A stretch of DNA of 64,000 bases. It comes from Shewanella abyssi. GTDB lineage: Bacteria; Pseudomonadota; Gammaproteobacteria; Enterobacterales; Shewanellaceae. Position numbers and translations under genes: made by a program. The stretch covers positions 1-64,000 of the forward strand of contig NZ_JAKIKR010000024.1 of assembly GCF_023284025.1 (NCBI RefSeq). Reading direction: 5' to 3'. The notes beneath the pieces were generated by a model that was not told the DNA's origin, made no database searches, and saw only the letters and a program-made list of their open reading frames with translations. The first letter of the stretch is position 1, and every line of letters starts with the position of its first letter. This document shows positions 1-9,822 of the stretch, piece by piece.

Positions 1-472
<472 letters not shown>

Positions 473-680
473 AAGTTTTTTGCCTTACTCCGTTAAGAGC
501 AAAGCGGCTCAATGAATTATACTGTTTTTCAAATACCCGAAGATATTCGAAGTTTACATATTGCTATGGTCACTCAGTGGTTCATTGAGTTAATATTTTT
601 GATTGCCGACATTCCGAAGAACAGAAGGCAATTTCGAATAACTCAACACCTGTGAGTGCCCACACAGATTTGCTTGTCAT

Positions 681-693
681 ATTGTTAAAGAGC
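681..693 (-). promoter_or_regulatory. rrn leader boxA antitermination site
   Basis: On the minus strand the leader reads GCTCTTTAACAAT about 210 nt upstream of the 16S 5' end. This matches the boxA element bound by NusB/S10 in rrn antitermination. It is followed by the usual stretch with a conserved TGTGTGGGCACTC. The 16S-proximal leader (about 473-680) also holds the upstream half of the RNase III processing stem. Confidence 0.75.
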
Positions 694-750
694 GTGAAGT
701 CATCTTTCATACTTCGCCGAAGACGCTAGGTCGTTGGCTTGAGGAGGCGT

Positions 751-778
751 ATTCTACACTCTCCAGTGTCGGCGTCAA
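751..778 (-). promoter_or_regulatory. rrn P2-like promoter
   Basis: The minus strand has TTGACG (778-773), a 16-bp spacer and TAGAAT (756-751). It lies about 280 bp upstream of the 16S 5' end and reads into the leader with boxA, as a proximal rrn promoter does. Confidence 0.65.
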
Positions 779-977
779 GGGCTTATTTTAATAAGTTTTT
801 CAAGCGATGATTTCTTAATCACTCTCGTGAAAAGAAGCAAAACCCGAAGCCCTTAAAGCGCTTGTCACCTGAGTCAAATCTCGTGAGAAATTTAACTCTC
901 TAACACCGCTGCAAGTCCCGTACTATCTAACCTTGCGGTAAGTTAGTTGGCCTGCTGTGCCGTGTCAGTGGGTGCGA

Positions 978-1005
978 ATTATAGGGAATTTCTGAGCAAG
1001 CGCAA
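978..1005 (-). promoter_or_regulatory. rrn P1-like promoter
   Basis: The minus strand has TTGCGC (1005-1000), a 16-bp spacer and a perfect TATAAT (983-978). An A/T-rich run lies just upstream (about 1010-1025), as in an UP element. The tandem arrangement with the promoter at 751-778 resembles P1/P2 of enterobacterial rrn operons. The stretch 1026-1235 shows no gene. Confidence 0.6.
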
Positions 1006-1235
1006 GGGCTTTTTTAAAAGAAAAGGATCGCTTGCCGATCTTTTCACCAAGACGGTCATTTGTGTGCATTAATCGTGCTTTTTATGATGATAATTGCGTC
1101 TATAAAGGGGAAGAATGTAGATAAAGTTCATTTTTTCAGCAACACACTAGTGTATTGGTTAATAATTCATTACCATAAGCAAGTTATTAACAGTAAGTTA
1201 TAGATTCATTCATTTACACTTCAGAGACTATATAT

Positions 1236-1694
1236 ATGCAGAAGTCATTCTTTATCGTTTTAGCCGTTGCCATTATTGGTGCATTAGCTATTTTTCAGAT
1301 CGCTCCAGATCTAAACGCTGCCATTGCTTTCTTTACTGGCGCTATCATCGCAAGCGTTATCTTTTCTATCCAATCTAAATCAGGAACGTCTGCAGCTACC
1401 AGCAACGAACCTTACACTGGCCCTACTATGACTTTATATGTAGGTAACCTGCCATACCGTGTTCATGAAGGTGAAGTGAAAGCTTTATTCGGTGAGTATG
1501 GTCCGGTCAACTCTGTACGCTTAGTGCGAGATCGTAAAACAGGTCGCCGTAAAGGCTTCGGGTTTATCGAGATGTCTGAAGCTGGTGCAAAGAAAGCCAT
1601 GTCCAAATTAAACGAATACGATTTTCAAGAAAGAACCCTTAAGGTTCGTGAAGCTAAGTCTCAAGATTCAGATAAAGCAGAAAGCCAGGAATAG
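1236..1694 (+). CDS. Membrane-anchored RRM RNA-binding protein
   Basis: A 152-residue protein with two parts. Residues about 5-45 form two hydrophobic segments (likely two membrane helices or a helical hairpin). Residues 65-140 form one RNA-recognition motif, with RNP2 LYVGNL at 67-72 and RNP1 KGFGFIEM at 106-113. The tail is charged. RRM proteins of this size occur in many Gammaproteobacteria, usually without the membrane part. The role is unknown; binding of single-stranded RNA at the inner membrane is inferred from the two parts. The gene ends one base before the convergent murI stop. The start is the first ATG with no in-frame alternative before the hydrophobic segment, and the ribosome-binding site is weak. 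Confidence 0.85.
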   Translation: MQKSFFIVLAVAIIGALAIFQIAPDLNAAIAFFTGAIIASVIFSIQSKSGTSAATSNEPYTGPTMTLYVGNLPYRVHEGEVKALFGEYGPVNSVRLVRDRKTGRRKGFGFIEMSEAGAKKAMSKLNEYDFQERTLKVREAKSQDSDKAESQE

Positions 1695-1695
1695 C

Positions 1696-2499
1696 CTAGC
1701 TAAGGTGTGTTGAGGAGTGTGGTTCTACTTTGGTGAACCCCTCTTCAACTAACTTTTCTCTCAGTCCTACCGCAATGTCGTCTGTAGTATGCACCGCGCT
1801 ATAATCCACACGTTTTTTACCATCTGATTTCACCGCAGCATCTATCAGTAAATACGCGACCCGATCTGCTACCGCTTTACCCGAATCTAGCAAAGTAATG
1901 CTATGTCCAAGCACTTGCCTAATTTCCGCTGCCAGTATTGGGAAATGAGTGCAGCCTAAAACTAACGTATCAAGTGCTGATTCTCGGATAGGGCTAAGCA
2001 GTAGAGCGAGCTTTGTAAGATCTACTGCTGTGCCTGCTAATTTGGCTTCTGCCATCATAACAAGTTCAGACGAGCCAAATAGATCAACTCTGCACTCCTC
2101 AGCAAATGCATCAATCAGCTCCTTAGTATAAGGACGTTTAATCGTACCCGGTGTTGCGAGTAACCCTATATGCCGCAGTTTCGATATTTTGGCTGCGGGT
2201 TTGATCGCAGGGACGACGCCAACGATTGGGATTGATAATCGCTTTCTTAGTATAGGCAGCACTAAGGTACTGGCAGAATTACATGCCACCACGACGATAG
2301 CCGCATTAATCTGTTTTGCTTGTTCGCAGATAAGCGAGACACAGCCAGCAATAAGTTGTGACTCTTCTAACTCACCATAGGGTAAACGTGCATTATCAAA
2401 TAAGTAGCAGCAGTCATGGTCAGGAATCACTTTTCTGATCTCATCCAGAATAGATAATCCACCGATTCCAGAGTCAAAAATAAGAATAGGTCCAGACAA
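1696..2499 (-). CDS. murI: Glutamate racemase MurI
   Basis: Converts L-glutamate to D-glutamate for peptidoglycan, in the cytosol. The 267-residue length is normal for the family. The N-terminal IFDSGIGG motif (7-14) and the two catalytic cysteines are visible: Cys73 in ACNSAS and Cys183 in GCTHFP. The stop is convergent with the upstream-facing RRM gene with only one base between them, so there is no room for a dedicated terminator. The gene is transcribed towards the rrn operon, next to which murI also lies in several Gammaproteobacteria. Confidence 0.96.
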   Translation of the reverse strand: MSGPILIFDSGIGGLSILDEIRKVIPDHDCCYLFDNARLPYGELEESQLIAGCVSLICEQAKQINAAIVVVACNSASTLVLPILRKRLSIPIVGVVPAIKPAAKISKLRHIGLLATPGTIKRPYTKELIDAFAEECRVDLFGSSELVMMAEAKLAGTAVDLTKLALLLSPIRESALDTLVLGCTHFPILAAEIRQVLGHSITLLDSGKAVADRVAYLLIDAAVKSDGKKRVDYSAVHTTDDIAVGLREKLVEEGFTKVEPHSSTHLS

Positions 2500-2685
2500 A
2501 TGTGTTCTCCACGATTATGTAAATGCGTTCATATCACCGCCAAGTTAGGGTAACTCTCGGCAGAATTGGCTATATTGGATTAGAATTTTCCCACAAGCGT
2601 GGCTAAATCGGAAGCGGGAAACTGGACATCCCTGCTATCTAGTATAATATTCCGCCCCTAATTTAATGCTCACGGTGATCAAAAT

Positions 2686-3783
2686 ATGAATTTAGCAGCA
2701 ATGGATCCTTCAACCTATGATGTGCAACTCGAAGCAAAGCGCGTCAAACTAAAGCAGCTATTTACCGATTTTGATACTCCAGAACTTGAATCGTTTGGTT
2801 CTGAACCTGCCCATTATCGTATGCGTGCTGAGTTTAGAATGTGGCACGAAGGTGAAGACCTCTACTATTACATGTTCGATAAAGAGCTCAATAGTAAAGT
2901 GCGTTGCGATCAGTTCCTACCAGCCAGTGAGCTTATCAACAAAATGATGCCTGTTTTGGTTGAGCTATTAAAGCCTAACACTATCTTGCGTCATCGCTTA
3001 TTCCAAATTGATTTCCTGTCGACACTCAGTGGCGAAATTTTAGTATCACTGCTTTATCACAAGCAACTCGATAGCGAATGGGAAGAACAAGCTAAAATCT
3101 TAAAGCAAACACTAAGCAGTCAGTTTAAGGTTAACTTAATTGGTCGAGCTCGTAAGCAAAAACTGGTCTTTGATAAAGACTTTGTCATCGAATCCCTTAC
3201 CGTTGCTGGCGAGCAGTTACAATATCATCAAATTGAAAATAGCTTTACCCAGCCCAACGGCAAAGTGTCAGTCAAGATGCTTGAATGGGCGATTGATGCA
3301 ACTAAGAACAGTAGCGGCGATCTGCTTGAGCTTTATTGCGGTAATGGCAACTTCTCTATCGCACTGGCACAAAACTTTGAGCGAGTATTAGCAACCGAAC
3401 TGGCTAAGCCATCAGTTGAGTCAGCGCAATACAATATCAAAATGAACAACGTTGAAAATTTACAGATTATTCGTATGTCAGCGGAAGACTTTACTGATGC
3501 GATGGCTAAAAAACGTAGCTATCGACGCTTAGCGGGTATCGATCTTGACGGTTATAACTGTAATACCATTTTCGTTGACCCACCTCGCGCAGGACTGGAT
3601 GACAATACGGTTAAATTAGTACAGGGTTACGAGCGTATTGTTTATATCTCATGTAATCCAAATACACTGTTAGAGAATCTAAAAGAGTTAACTAAAACCC
3701 ATAAAATCACTCGATTCGCGTTATTTGATCAGTTCCCGTATACCGACCATATGGAGTCTGGTGTTTTTCTAGAAAGAAAATAA
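2686..3783 (+). CDS. trmA: tRNA (uracil-5-)-methyltransferase TrmA
   Basis: Makes ribothymidine at position 54 of the T-loop of tRNAs, using SAM. The protein has 365 residues, against 366 in E. coli. It shows the SAM-binding [14 protein letters not shown] block, the [10 protein letters not shown] motif, the nucleophile in YISCNPNTL (near residue 323) and the C-terminal catalytic glutamate in [12 protein letters not shown]. There is no iron-sulfur cysteine cluster at the N-terminus, which separates TrmA from RlmC/RlmD. It is transcribed alone and ends in a bidirectional terminator shared with fabR. Confidence 0.96.
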   Translation: MNLAAMDPSTYDVQLEAKRVKLKQLFTDFDTPELESFGSEPAHYRMRAEFRMWHEGEDLYYYMFDKELNSKVRCDQFLPASELINKMMPVLVELLKPNTILRHRLFQIDFLSTLSGEILVSLLYHKQLDSEWEEQAKILKQTLSSQFKVNLIGRARKQKLVFDKDFVIESLTVAGEQLQYHQIENSFTQPNGKVSVKMLEWAIDATKNSSGDLLELYCGNGNFSIALAQNFERVLATELAKPSVESAQYNIKMNNVENLQIIRMSAEDFTDAMAKKRSYRRLAGIDLDGYNCNTIFVDPPRAGLDDNTVKLVQGYERIVYISCNPNTLLENLKELTKTHKITRFALFDQFPYTDHMESGVFLERK

Positions 3784-3797
3784 ATCCTGTCATTAAA

Positions 3798-3831
3798 CAA
3801 AAACGGCATCCAAATGGATGCCGTTTTTGTT
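3798..3831. terminator. Bidirectional terminator between trmA and fabR
   Basis: The hairpin AAAACGGCATCCA-AA-TGGATGCCGTTTT is flanked by A-runs on the left and T-runs on the right, so it can stop both convergent genes. Confidence 0.85.
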
Positions 3832-3841
3832 ACTAGACTGG

Positions 3842-4456
3842 TTACTTATGCTCTCTTTTACTCTGTAGAGCATCTGCACCTTTAGCAATCATATGCAACT
3901 GAATGACCAATCGGTCTGCCAACACTTTACGATCTGTGCGTTTCATATCCAGTGCTGCAGCGCCGGCATTAAACACCAAGGTAACCAATGCTTCGGCTTG
4001 CGCATGCGCCAAGTCAGGCGCTCTATTGGCTGTAGCTTCGGTGTAGTGCGCTAATTCAGAGATAAAGTGCTCTATCTCTCTCGCTACCGCGGCTCTAAAT
4101 GGCGCTGAAGTGCCAGAGCGTTCATGCAATAGAATTCGAAACACGTTTGGATTCGATTCCATCACTTCCATAAAGGTCTCGACCGAAATACGGATGACAC
4201 TGCCACCCGCCTCAGCACGTTGACGGCCTTTACGCATCATTTGTCGTAAAGTAAGTCCACCTTCATCGACCATGGTTAAGCCCAGCTCATTCATATCTTT
4301 AAAATGACGATAAAATGAGGTCGGAGCAATTTTGGCTTCACGCGCCACTTCGCGCAAGCTCAGGCTAGAAAAGCTACGTTCAGCACTCAACTGATTAAAC
4401 GCTGCATCGACAAGTGCGCGTCGAGTCTTCTCTTTCTGTTGTGCTCTTATGCCCAT
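3842..4456 (-). CDS. fabR: TetR-family repressor FabR (unsaturated fatty acid regulator)
   Basis: A 204-residue TetR-family repressor very like E. coli FabR. The N-terminus [13 protein letters not shown], the helix-turn-helix segment [20 protein letters not shown] and the later [16 protein letters not shown] are all FabR hallmarks. In E. coli FabR senses acyl-ACP/CoA saturation and represses fabA/fabB. Here it diverges from a desaturase gene that carries a matching palindrome over its promoter, so the desaturase is the likely direct target. I chose the ATG at 4456 because it aligns with the E. coli start. An upstream in-frame ATG at 4471 adds MSRFN. Confidence 0.94.
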   Translation of the reverse strand: MGIRAQQKEKTRRALVDAAFNQLSAERSFSSLSLREVAREAKIAPTSFYRHFKDMNELGLTMVDEGGLTLRQMMRKGRQRAEAGGSVIRISVETFMEVMESNPNVFRILLHERSGTSAPFRAAVAREIEHFISELAHYTEATANRAPDLAHAQAEALVTLVFNAGAAALDMKRTDRKVLADRLVIQLHMIAKGADALQSKREHK

Positions 4457-4527
4457 GTTGAACCTACTCATAAAAATTATGCTTCGAATAATACCGCTTT
4501 TTCAGATAAAACGCAGCATCAACAAAC

Positions 4528-4556
4528 TTGACCCCAGTTGTTATCCAAGTTAAATT
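4528..4556 (+). promoter_or_regulatory. Desaturase promoter
   Basis: TTGACC (4528-4533), 17-bp spacer, TAAATT (4551-4556). The -10 box directly abuts the FabR-like palindrome at 4557-4574, so a bound repressor would cover the transcription start. Confidence 0.6.
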
Positions 4557-4574
4557 AGCGTACAGCTGTACGCT
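4557..4574. promoter_or_regulatory. FabR-type operator
   Basis: A perfect 18-bp palindrome, AGCGTACAGCTGTACGCT, lies between fabR and the desaturase gene. It resembles the FabR/DesT sites known upstream of fabA, fabB and desaturase genes (AGCGTACA half-sites). The assignment rests on the symmetry, the half-site and the neighbouring fabR gene. Confidence 0.8.
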
Positions 4575-4596
4575 CAACTAGAGATTATATACAATA

Positions 4597-5703
4597 ATGA
4601 AAAAACCTCCTCTTATTTGGATGAATGTGAGTCTATTTAGCATCACATTCGCCAGCGCGGTAATATTCGTTCCTTGGTATGGTATCGCCTCTGGCTTTGA
4701 CGCCATAGAGTGGGTTGCTTTTGTAGTACTGGCTTTTGCTAGCGGCTTGTCGATCACTGGCGGCTACCATAGACTCTGGTCTCACCGTACTTACAAAGCT
4801 CATGCTTCGGTACGCTTCCTCTATGCTCTTGGTGGCGCATTAGCGCTACAAAACAGTGCACTACATTGGTCATCAGATCATCGAGTTCACCACAAGCATG
4901 TCGATAACAATGATAAAGACCCCTATTCTGCCAAAATGGGATTTTGGTATAGTCATATCGGCTGGATGCTGCGTGAATATCAATCTCAGCGTTACCATGA
5001 CTACAAAAATGTGCGCGATCTACAGAATGACAAAATTGTGATGTGGCAGCATAAATACTACCTACCGTTACTGATCATCATGAATTTTGGCTTGCCAATT
5101 TTGCTTGGTTGGTTAAATGGCGACATCCTCGGCATGCTACTCCTCGCGGGTCTGCTGCGCTTAGTGGTGGTGCATCACTGCACTTTCTTTATCAACTCGC
5201 TTGCCCACATTTGGGGTTCACAGCCATATACCGATAAAAATACTGCGCGTGATAACGGTTTTATCGCCCTACTGACCTACGGCGAGGGTTACCATAACTA
5301 CCATCATATTTTTGAGAATGACTACCGTAACGGTATTCTCTGGTGGCAGTACGATCCAACCAAGTGGTTAATTGACGGTCTAGCATTAGCTGGCCTGACC
5401 CATAGTCGACGCATTGTGCCACAAGAACGTATTGAAAGTGCTCGCTTACAGATGCAGTTAAAGCGCACTCAAAATAAGGTCGCTAATCTACCGAATAGCG
5501 ACGAAATAGTCGAAAAGCTGCAAGCTGAATATGAAACATTGAAAGCCCATTTAGCTGAATATTACGCTGCTAAAAAGGCCTTGCTCGAAGCCAAGCGTAA
5601 ACAACTGGCTAATAGAGACCTTATGGCGGAAGTCAAAGCCCTCAAACTTCGCTTCAAACAACAACAGAAGAGTTGGCACAGTCTTACCGCTAGCTTCGGC
5701 TAA
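4597..5703 (+). CDS. Delta-9 acyl desaturase (DesC/DesA type)
   Basis: An integral-membrane di-iron fatty acid desaturase of 368 residues. The three histidine boxes are HRLWSH (about 58-63), HRVHHKHV (about 93-99) and HNYHH (about 232-236). Hydrophobic helices flank them. It should insert a cis double bond into saturated acyl chains under aerobic conditions, adjusting membrane fluidity in the cold. The last 80 residues are a charged, heptad-like coiled coil rich in Lys/Glu/Leu, which is longer than in the basic enzyme. It lies divergent from fabR and behind a FabR-type operator. A terminator follows the stop. Confidence 0.92.
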   Translation: MKKPPLIWMNVSLFSITFASAVIFVPWYGIASGFDAIEWVAFVVLAFASGLSITGGYHRLWSHRTYKAHASVRFLYALGGALALQNSALHWSSDHRVHHKHVDNNDKDPYSAKMGFWYSHIGWMLREYQSQRYHDYKNVRDLQNDKIVMWQHKYYLPLLIIMNFGLPILLGWLNGDILGMLLLAGLLRLVVVHHCTFFINSLAHIWGSQPYTDKNTARDNGFIALLTYGEGYHNYHHIFENDYRNGILWWQYDPTKWLIDGLALAGLTHSRRIVPQERIESARLQMQLKRTQNKVANLPNSDEIVEKLQAEYETLKAHLAEYYAAKKALLEAKRKQLANRDLMAEVKALKLRFKQQQKSWHSLTASFG

Positions 5704-5709
5704 CATTAG

Positions 5710-5736
5710 AGCCACTCAATCGAGTGGCTTTTTTTA
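5710..5736 (+). terminator. Terminator after desaturase gene
   Basis: The hairpin AGCCACTC-AATC-GAGTGGCT is followed by a run of seven T. Confidence 0.85.
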
Positions 5737-5853
5737 TCTGTACCTCTAAGTTATCAGCAAGATTAGGCTTAAGCTTTATTGCTTCATTGAAGTCATAGGG
5801 TGATGGGTCTATGATGATCGGCTAATTAGCTTCTTTTAGGGCGTTTCAAGCTC

Positions 5854-6891
5854 ATGTCAGATCAACAAATCAAACTTACCGAGTATAGCCACGGCGCGGG
5901 TTGCGGCTGTAAAATTTCTCCGAAAGTGCTTGGCACAATACTCGCGACTCAATTGCCAGTATTTGACGACCCTAAGCTGCTTGTCGGTAACCAGACCCGT
6001 GATGATGCCGCCGTTTATAAATTGAACGAAACCACTGGCATTATCAGTACCACTGATTTCTTTATGCCGATTGTGGATGATCCATTCACCTTTGGACGCA
6101 TCGCTGCGACCAATGCCATCAGCGACATCTATGCCATGGGCGGAACACCGATGATGGCCATAGCTATCCTGGGTTGGCCGGTCAATAAATTACCCGCTGA
6201 AGTCGCTCAACAAGTCGTGGATGGTGGCAGACAAGCCTGTGCAGATGCCGGCATTATGCTGGCAGGTGGCCACAGTATCGATTCGCCTGAGCCTATTTTT
6301 GGCTTGGCCGTCACCGGACAAATACCGCTTGAAGAGCTCAAAAAGAACAATACCGCTAAAGTCGGAGACAAACTTTATCTCACCAAACCTCTCGGCGTCG
6401 GTATTTTAACCACAGCGCAAAAGCAGAAAAAGCTTGCTGACGCTGACCTTAATACCGCTGCTGATGCTATGTGCCAACTCAACATTTTGGGCCCTGATAT
6501 CGCCAAGATCCCTCAGGTCAACGCATTGACTGACGTAACAGGGTTTGGATTAGCCGGACATCTTCTGGAAATGTGTCACGGTGCAGATCTTGGTGCCAAA
6601 ATTGATATCAGCTTGCTACCGCTTTTACCGAATGCACTACACTATTTAGCAATGGGCTGCATTCCTGGAGGAACGCACAGAAATTTCGACAGTTATGCTG
6701 AGCACCTACCTCCGTTGACTGACGAACAGAAAGCGATTATTTGCGATCCTCAGACAAGTGGCGGCTTACTGATTTCAGTTTCAGCTGACGGCGACGCTGC
6801 GTTACAAAAATTGCTTGCCGATAACGGCGTAGAACCTATCTGCATCGGCCAGTTTGTCGAAAAAACAGCTACGACTGTGGAGCTTATCTAA
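5854..6891 (+). CDS. selD: Selenide, water dikinase SelD
   Basis: Makes selenophosphate from selenide and ATP, the selenium donor for selenocysteine and for 2-selenouridine in tRNA. The protein has 345 residues. The active-site loop GAGCGCK holds Cys17 and Lys20, so this version uses cysteine and not selenocysteine. The GGHSID and TDVTGFG motifs of the PurM/SelD fold are present. Its stop overlaps the start of selU (TAATG), so the two are translated together and the tRNA-selenation branch is the clear use in this locus. No selA, selB or selC lies in the window. Confidence 0.96.
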   Translation: MSDQQIKLTEYSHGAGCGCKISPKVLGTILATQLPVFDDPKLLVGNQTRDDAAVYKLNETTGIISTTDFFMPIVDDPFTFGRIAATNAISDIYAMGGTPMMAIAILGWPVNKLPAEVAQQVVDGGRQACADAGIMLAGGHSIDSPEPIFGLAVTGQIPLEELKKNNTAKVGDKLYLTKPLGVGILTTAQKQKKLADADLNTAADAMCQLNILGPDIAKIPQVNALTDVTGFGLAGHLLEMCHGADLGAKIDISLLPLLPNALHYLAMGCIPGGTHRNFDSYAEHLPPLTDEQKAIICDPQTSGGLLISVSADGDAALQKLLADNGVEPICIGQFVEKTATTVELI

Positions 6892-7988
6892 TGTCACGCA
6901 ACGTTGTCAGCGCAACTGAATACCGACGAATACTCGTCAGTGATCATCCCATAATGGATGCGCGAGCACCTGTTGAATTTGATAAAGGCGCGTTTCCTGC
7001 CAGCACTAATCATCCGTTAATGGAAGATGAAGAGCGCAAACAAGTTGGCACCTGTTATAAAGCTAAAGGCCAAGAAGCAGCCATCGCACTTGGCCACTCG
7101 CTAGTAACCGGAGCGGTTAAACAGCAAAGGCTTGATGCTTGGCTGAGCTTTTTTACCGAAAACCCTAAGGCTTACTTGTACTGCTTTCGCGGTGGCCTAC
7201 GTTCTCAATTAACCCAGCAATGGTTAAAAGAGGCTGGCATCGACGTCCCCTATATTGAAGGGGGTTATAAAGCGATGCGTCAGTTTTTGATTGAAACCAT
7301 CGATAATGCACCAAGCCAAAAGCCAATGTTGATCCTAAGCGGGATCACCGGCAGCGGCAAGACTGACTTTTTATTACAACGCAATGATGCGGTCGATCTT
7401 GAGGGTATTGCTCACCATCGTGGTTCAAGCTTTGGCCGTTATCATGAACCTCAACCAACGCAGATTAACTTTGAGAATGCGCTTGGGGTGGCACTGCTAA
7501 AACACCAAGATAGCGATGCCAAACATCTGCTACTTGAGGATGAAAGTTTTCTTATTGGCCGCTCCGCACTGCCAAAGCCTTTCTATCATGGGATGCAAGC
7601 AGCTAACATTGTAGTGTTAGATGAGCCGCTAGAAGCCAGGTTGACGCGTTTACTTAATGAGTATGTGCATAAGATGCATGACGGCTATATTGAGCGTTTA
7701 GGTGAAGAAGCGGGATTTAATGCATTCGCAGAATACCTGGCGTTAAGTATCACAGGCATTAAGAAGCGTCTTGGTGGAAAGCAGCATGACGAATTCCAAG
7801 CCATCATTACTAACGCACTTAACATTCAGCAAAGCCGTGGCGACACCACAGCACATCTTGAATGGATTGAATTGCTGCTAAACAAGTATTACGACCCTAT
7901 GTATCAATATCAGATTGATAAAAAAGCGCAGCGTATTCTATTTAAAGGCAACCACGCTGAAGTTCACCAATGGCTAGATGCAATCTAA
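6891..7988 (+). CDS. selU: tRNA 2-selenouridine synthase SelU (YbbB)
   Basis: Replaces sulfur by selenium at the wobble uridine (mnm5s2U34) of Lys, Glu and Gln tRNAs, through a geranylated intermediate. An N-terminal rhodanese domain carries the catalytic Cys98 in [12 protein letters not shown]-loop domain follows, with GITGSGKT at 151-158. The 365-residue length is normal. It overlaps selD by one base. The 3' end is convergent with the MFS gene on the other strand, 67 bp away, and I see no hairpin terminator between them. Confidence 0.95.
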   Translation: MSRNVVSATEYRRILVSDHPIMDARAPVEFDKGAFPASTNHPLMEDEERKQVGTCYKAKGQEAAIALGHSLVTGAVKQQRLDAWLSFFTENPKAYLYCFRGGLRSQLTQQWLKEAGIDVPYIEGGYKAMRQFLIETIDNAPSQKPMLILSGITGSGKTDFLLQRNDAVDLEGIAHHRGSSFGRYHEPQPTQINFENALGVALLKHQDSDAKHLLLEDESFLIGRSALPKPFYHGMQAANIVVLDEPLEARLTRLLNEYVHKMHDGYIERLGEEAGFNAFAEYLALSITGIKKRLGGKQHDEFQAIITNALNIQQSRGDTTAHLEWIELLLNKYYDPMYQYQIDKKAQRILFKGNHAEVHQWLDAI

Positions 7989-8055
7989 CCATTAAAACAG
8001 CAGCAATCGGTTATCAGGCAAAGCTTGCAGGTAACCGATTGTTCATAGCAACTGT

Positions 8056-9717
8056 TCATACCGAAAAGCCCACCTCTATTTCTCCTCTTAGCCTACTGCC
8101 TGGCTTATATTCGATACTGCAGTTAATTGTTTTGGCGTTTTCTATGGATGGCCGAGCTTGGGCGCCTGGGATGCAGACCAATACTGGTGCAGCTCCTGAC
8201 CATACAGCACCTTCCCACAATCGCTGATTAATAATGTACCCCAGCAAACCCGTTTGTGCAGCTTTTTGCGGGTCGGTCACGAAATACACTGAACGATTAA
8301 ACATTCCGTGAATAATCAACAAGGTTCGCCAATTGAGCAAGACTGATTCAACAATGAGCGGAATGCTTTTATCCTGCAGTAACGGGGTAAACTGAGCCTT
8401 ATTAAACACTGTCACCCTATTCAGCATTCGACGCACAACATAACTCATCACGCTGATCACAAGCTCAGGCCAAAAAACCAAAAACAGCAAAAGCACCAAC
8501 ACGTTACCCCAAGAAAGTAGTAAAAACAGTTGCTCTATATTCCACTGCAATGCATTTAAGACTAGCATCGCAAAAATGGCTGATGCCACCATAAAGAGTG
8601 CATTGATGATGTTGTTACTGGCAATAGCTTGCGCGCACTCTGTTTCGTCAGCGCGAGCTTGAATAAAGGTATATAACGGCACGATAAACAGACCACCGCC
8701 AACGCCTATCATGAATAGATCAAACATCAGTCGATAATGGCTAGCCTCGGCGATAAAGGCGCTGATATCAAAGACCGGATCTGACACTAAGACCACGGGT
8801 AATGCGCTATACAGATCAATACCAAAGTAGCCAAGCATAATAATGCCAATGGGGGCGACACCTAATTCGACCTGCTTAAATGACAAGCGCTCACAAACGA
8901 AAGAGCCAATACCTATGCCGACAGAAAACAGTAGCAGTAACAAAGACACCACGGTTGGATCTGCATTAAGCGTGATTCGGGTAAAGTTTGGGATCTGGGT
9001 TAAGTAGGTTGCCCCCACAAACCAAAACCAGCTAATAGCCAAGATGGCTAACCAGATATCTTTATTTTTTTTAGCCTTGCGAATACTAGCAACCGTAGCC
9101 GAGATAATCGAAAACTTGGGCTTTACGCGATTGAGGGTTGGCACATGAGGGATCATCCAGCTGGCAAGCATACCAAGTAGCGCCAATATTAAGACACTGC
9201 CAGCCGCCCAATAAGTGGCATGGTCACTGGCGACAATCAGCCCCGCTGACAACGTGCCGCTTAAAATAGCTAAAAACGTGCCCATTTCTACCCAAGCATT
9301 ACCCGACACTAGTTCACTTTCTTTGAGGACTCGCGGCAATAACGAGTACTTAACGGGACCAAAGTATGCCGACTGCGTTCCCATTAGAAACAGCAAAAGC
9401 AACATAATAAGATAACTATGGGAGAGTATGGCGAACACTGCCACCGACATAATCAAAAATTCGACAGCTTTGAGGCGACGAATAAGTATTGCTTTATCGA
9501 CACTATCGGCAATTTGACCCGCATGAGCGGAAAAGAGTAAAAATGGCAGAATAAACAAACCCGCTGCGAGGTTTACAAATAGATGTACATCTATCGGTAG
9601 CGCCTCTATTTGCGAGTAACTCACCATCAATAACAGCACATTTTTAAATACATTGTCATTTAGTGCCCCTAAGCACTGAGTGATGAAGTAGGGCAAGAAG
9701 CGGCGGCTAAATAACAT
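8056..9717 (-). CDS. MFS transporter (LplT-like) with C-terminal remnant of an acyltransferase domain
   Basis: Residues 1 to about 420 form a 12-helix major facilitator related to the lysophospholipid transporter LplT. It begins RRFLPYFITQCLGALNDNVFKN, split here as RRFLPYFITQ then CLGALNDNVFKN. In the Aas-type fusions this module is followed by a PlsC acyltransferase and an AMP-ligase. Here only about 130 residues follow. They keep the spacing and a few residues of PlsC (…LNRVTVFN… then …NRSVYFVTD…), but the catalytic HxxxxD is replaced and no ligase follows. It is probably a lipid flippase that has lost its enzyme parts. The MFS call is firm; the decayed-PlsC reading is inferred. Confidence 0.8.
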   Translation of the reverse strand: MLFSRRFLPYFITQCLGALNDNVFKNVLLLMVSYSQIEALPIDVHLFVNLAAGLFILPFLLFSAHAGQIADSVDKAILIRRLKAVEFLIMSVAVFAILSHSYLIMLLLLFLMGTQSAYFGPVKYSLLPRVLKESELVSGNAWVEMGTFLAILSGTLSAGLIVASDHATYWAAGSVLILALLGMLASWMIPHVPTLNRVKPKFSIISATVASIRKAKKNKDIWLAILAISWFWFVGATYLTQIPNFTRITLNADPTVVSLLLLLFSVGIGIGSFVCERLSFKQVELGVAPIGIIMLGYFGIDLYSALPVVLVSDPVFDISAFIAEASHYRLMFDLFMIGVGGGLFIVPLYTFIQARADETECAQAIASNNIINALFMVASAIFAMLVLNALQWNIEQLFLLLSWGNVLVLLLFLVFWPELVISVMSYVVRRMLNRVTVFNKAQFTPLLQDKSIPLIVESVLLNWRTLLIIHGMFNRSVYFVTDPQKAAQTGLLGYIINQRLWEGAVWSGAAPVLVCIPGAQARPSIENAKTINCSIEYKPGSRLRGEIEVGFSV

Positions 9718-9780
9718 AATTTTCCTTTTGAAAAGACTTACGATATTTACAGTTAAATGATAATGACATAATGAGCCAAT

Positions 9781-9809
9781 AAAAAAGCCATCACACTGTG
9801 ATGGCTTTA
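9781..9809 (-). terminator. Terminator after cysQ
   Basis: Stem GCCATCAC-ACT-GTGATGGC. On the minus strand it is followed by a run of T, just downstream of the cysQ stop. Confidence 0.8.
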
Positions 9810-9822
9810 GGCTGCTGAAGAC

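Noticed and set aside
1020..1235. A tRNA or 5S gene near the rrn operon
   Set aside because: No cloverleaf or 5S-like sequence is visible upstream of the rrn promoters.
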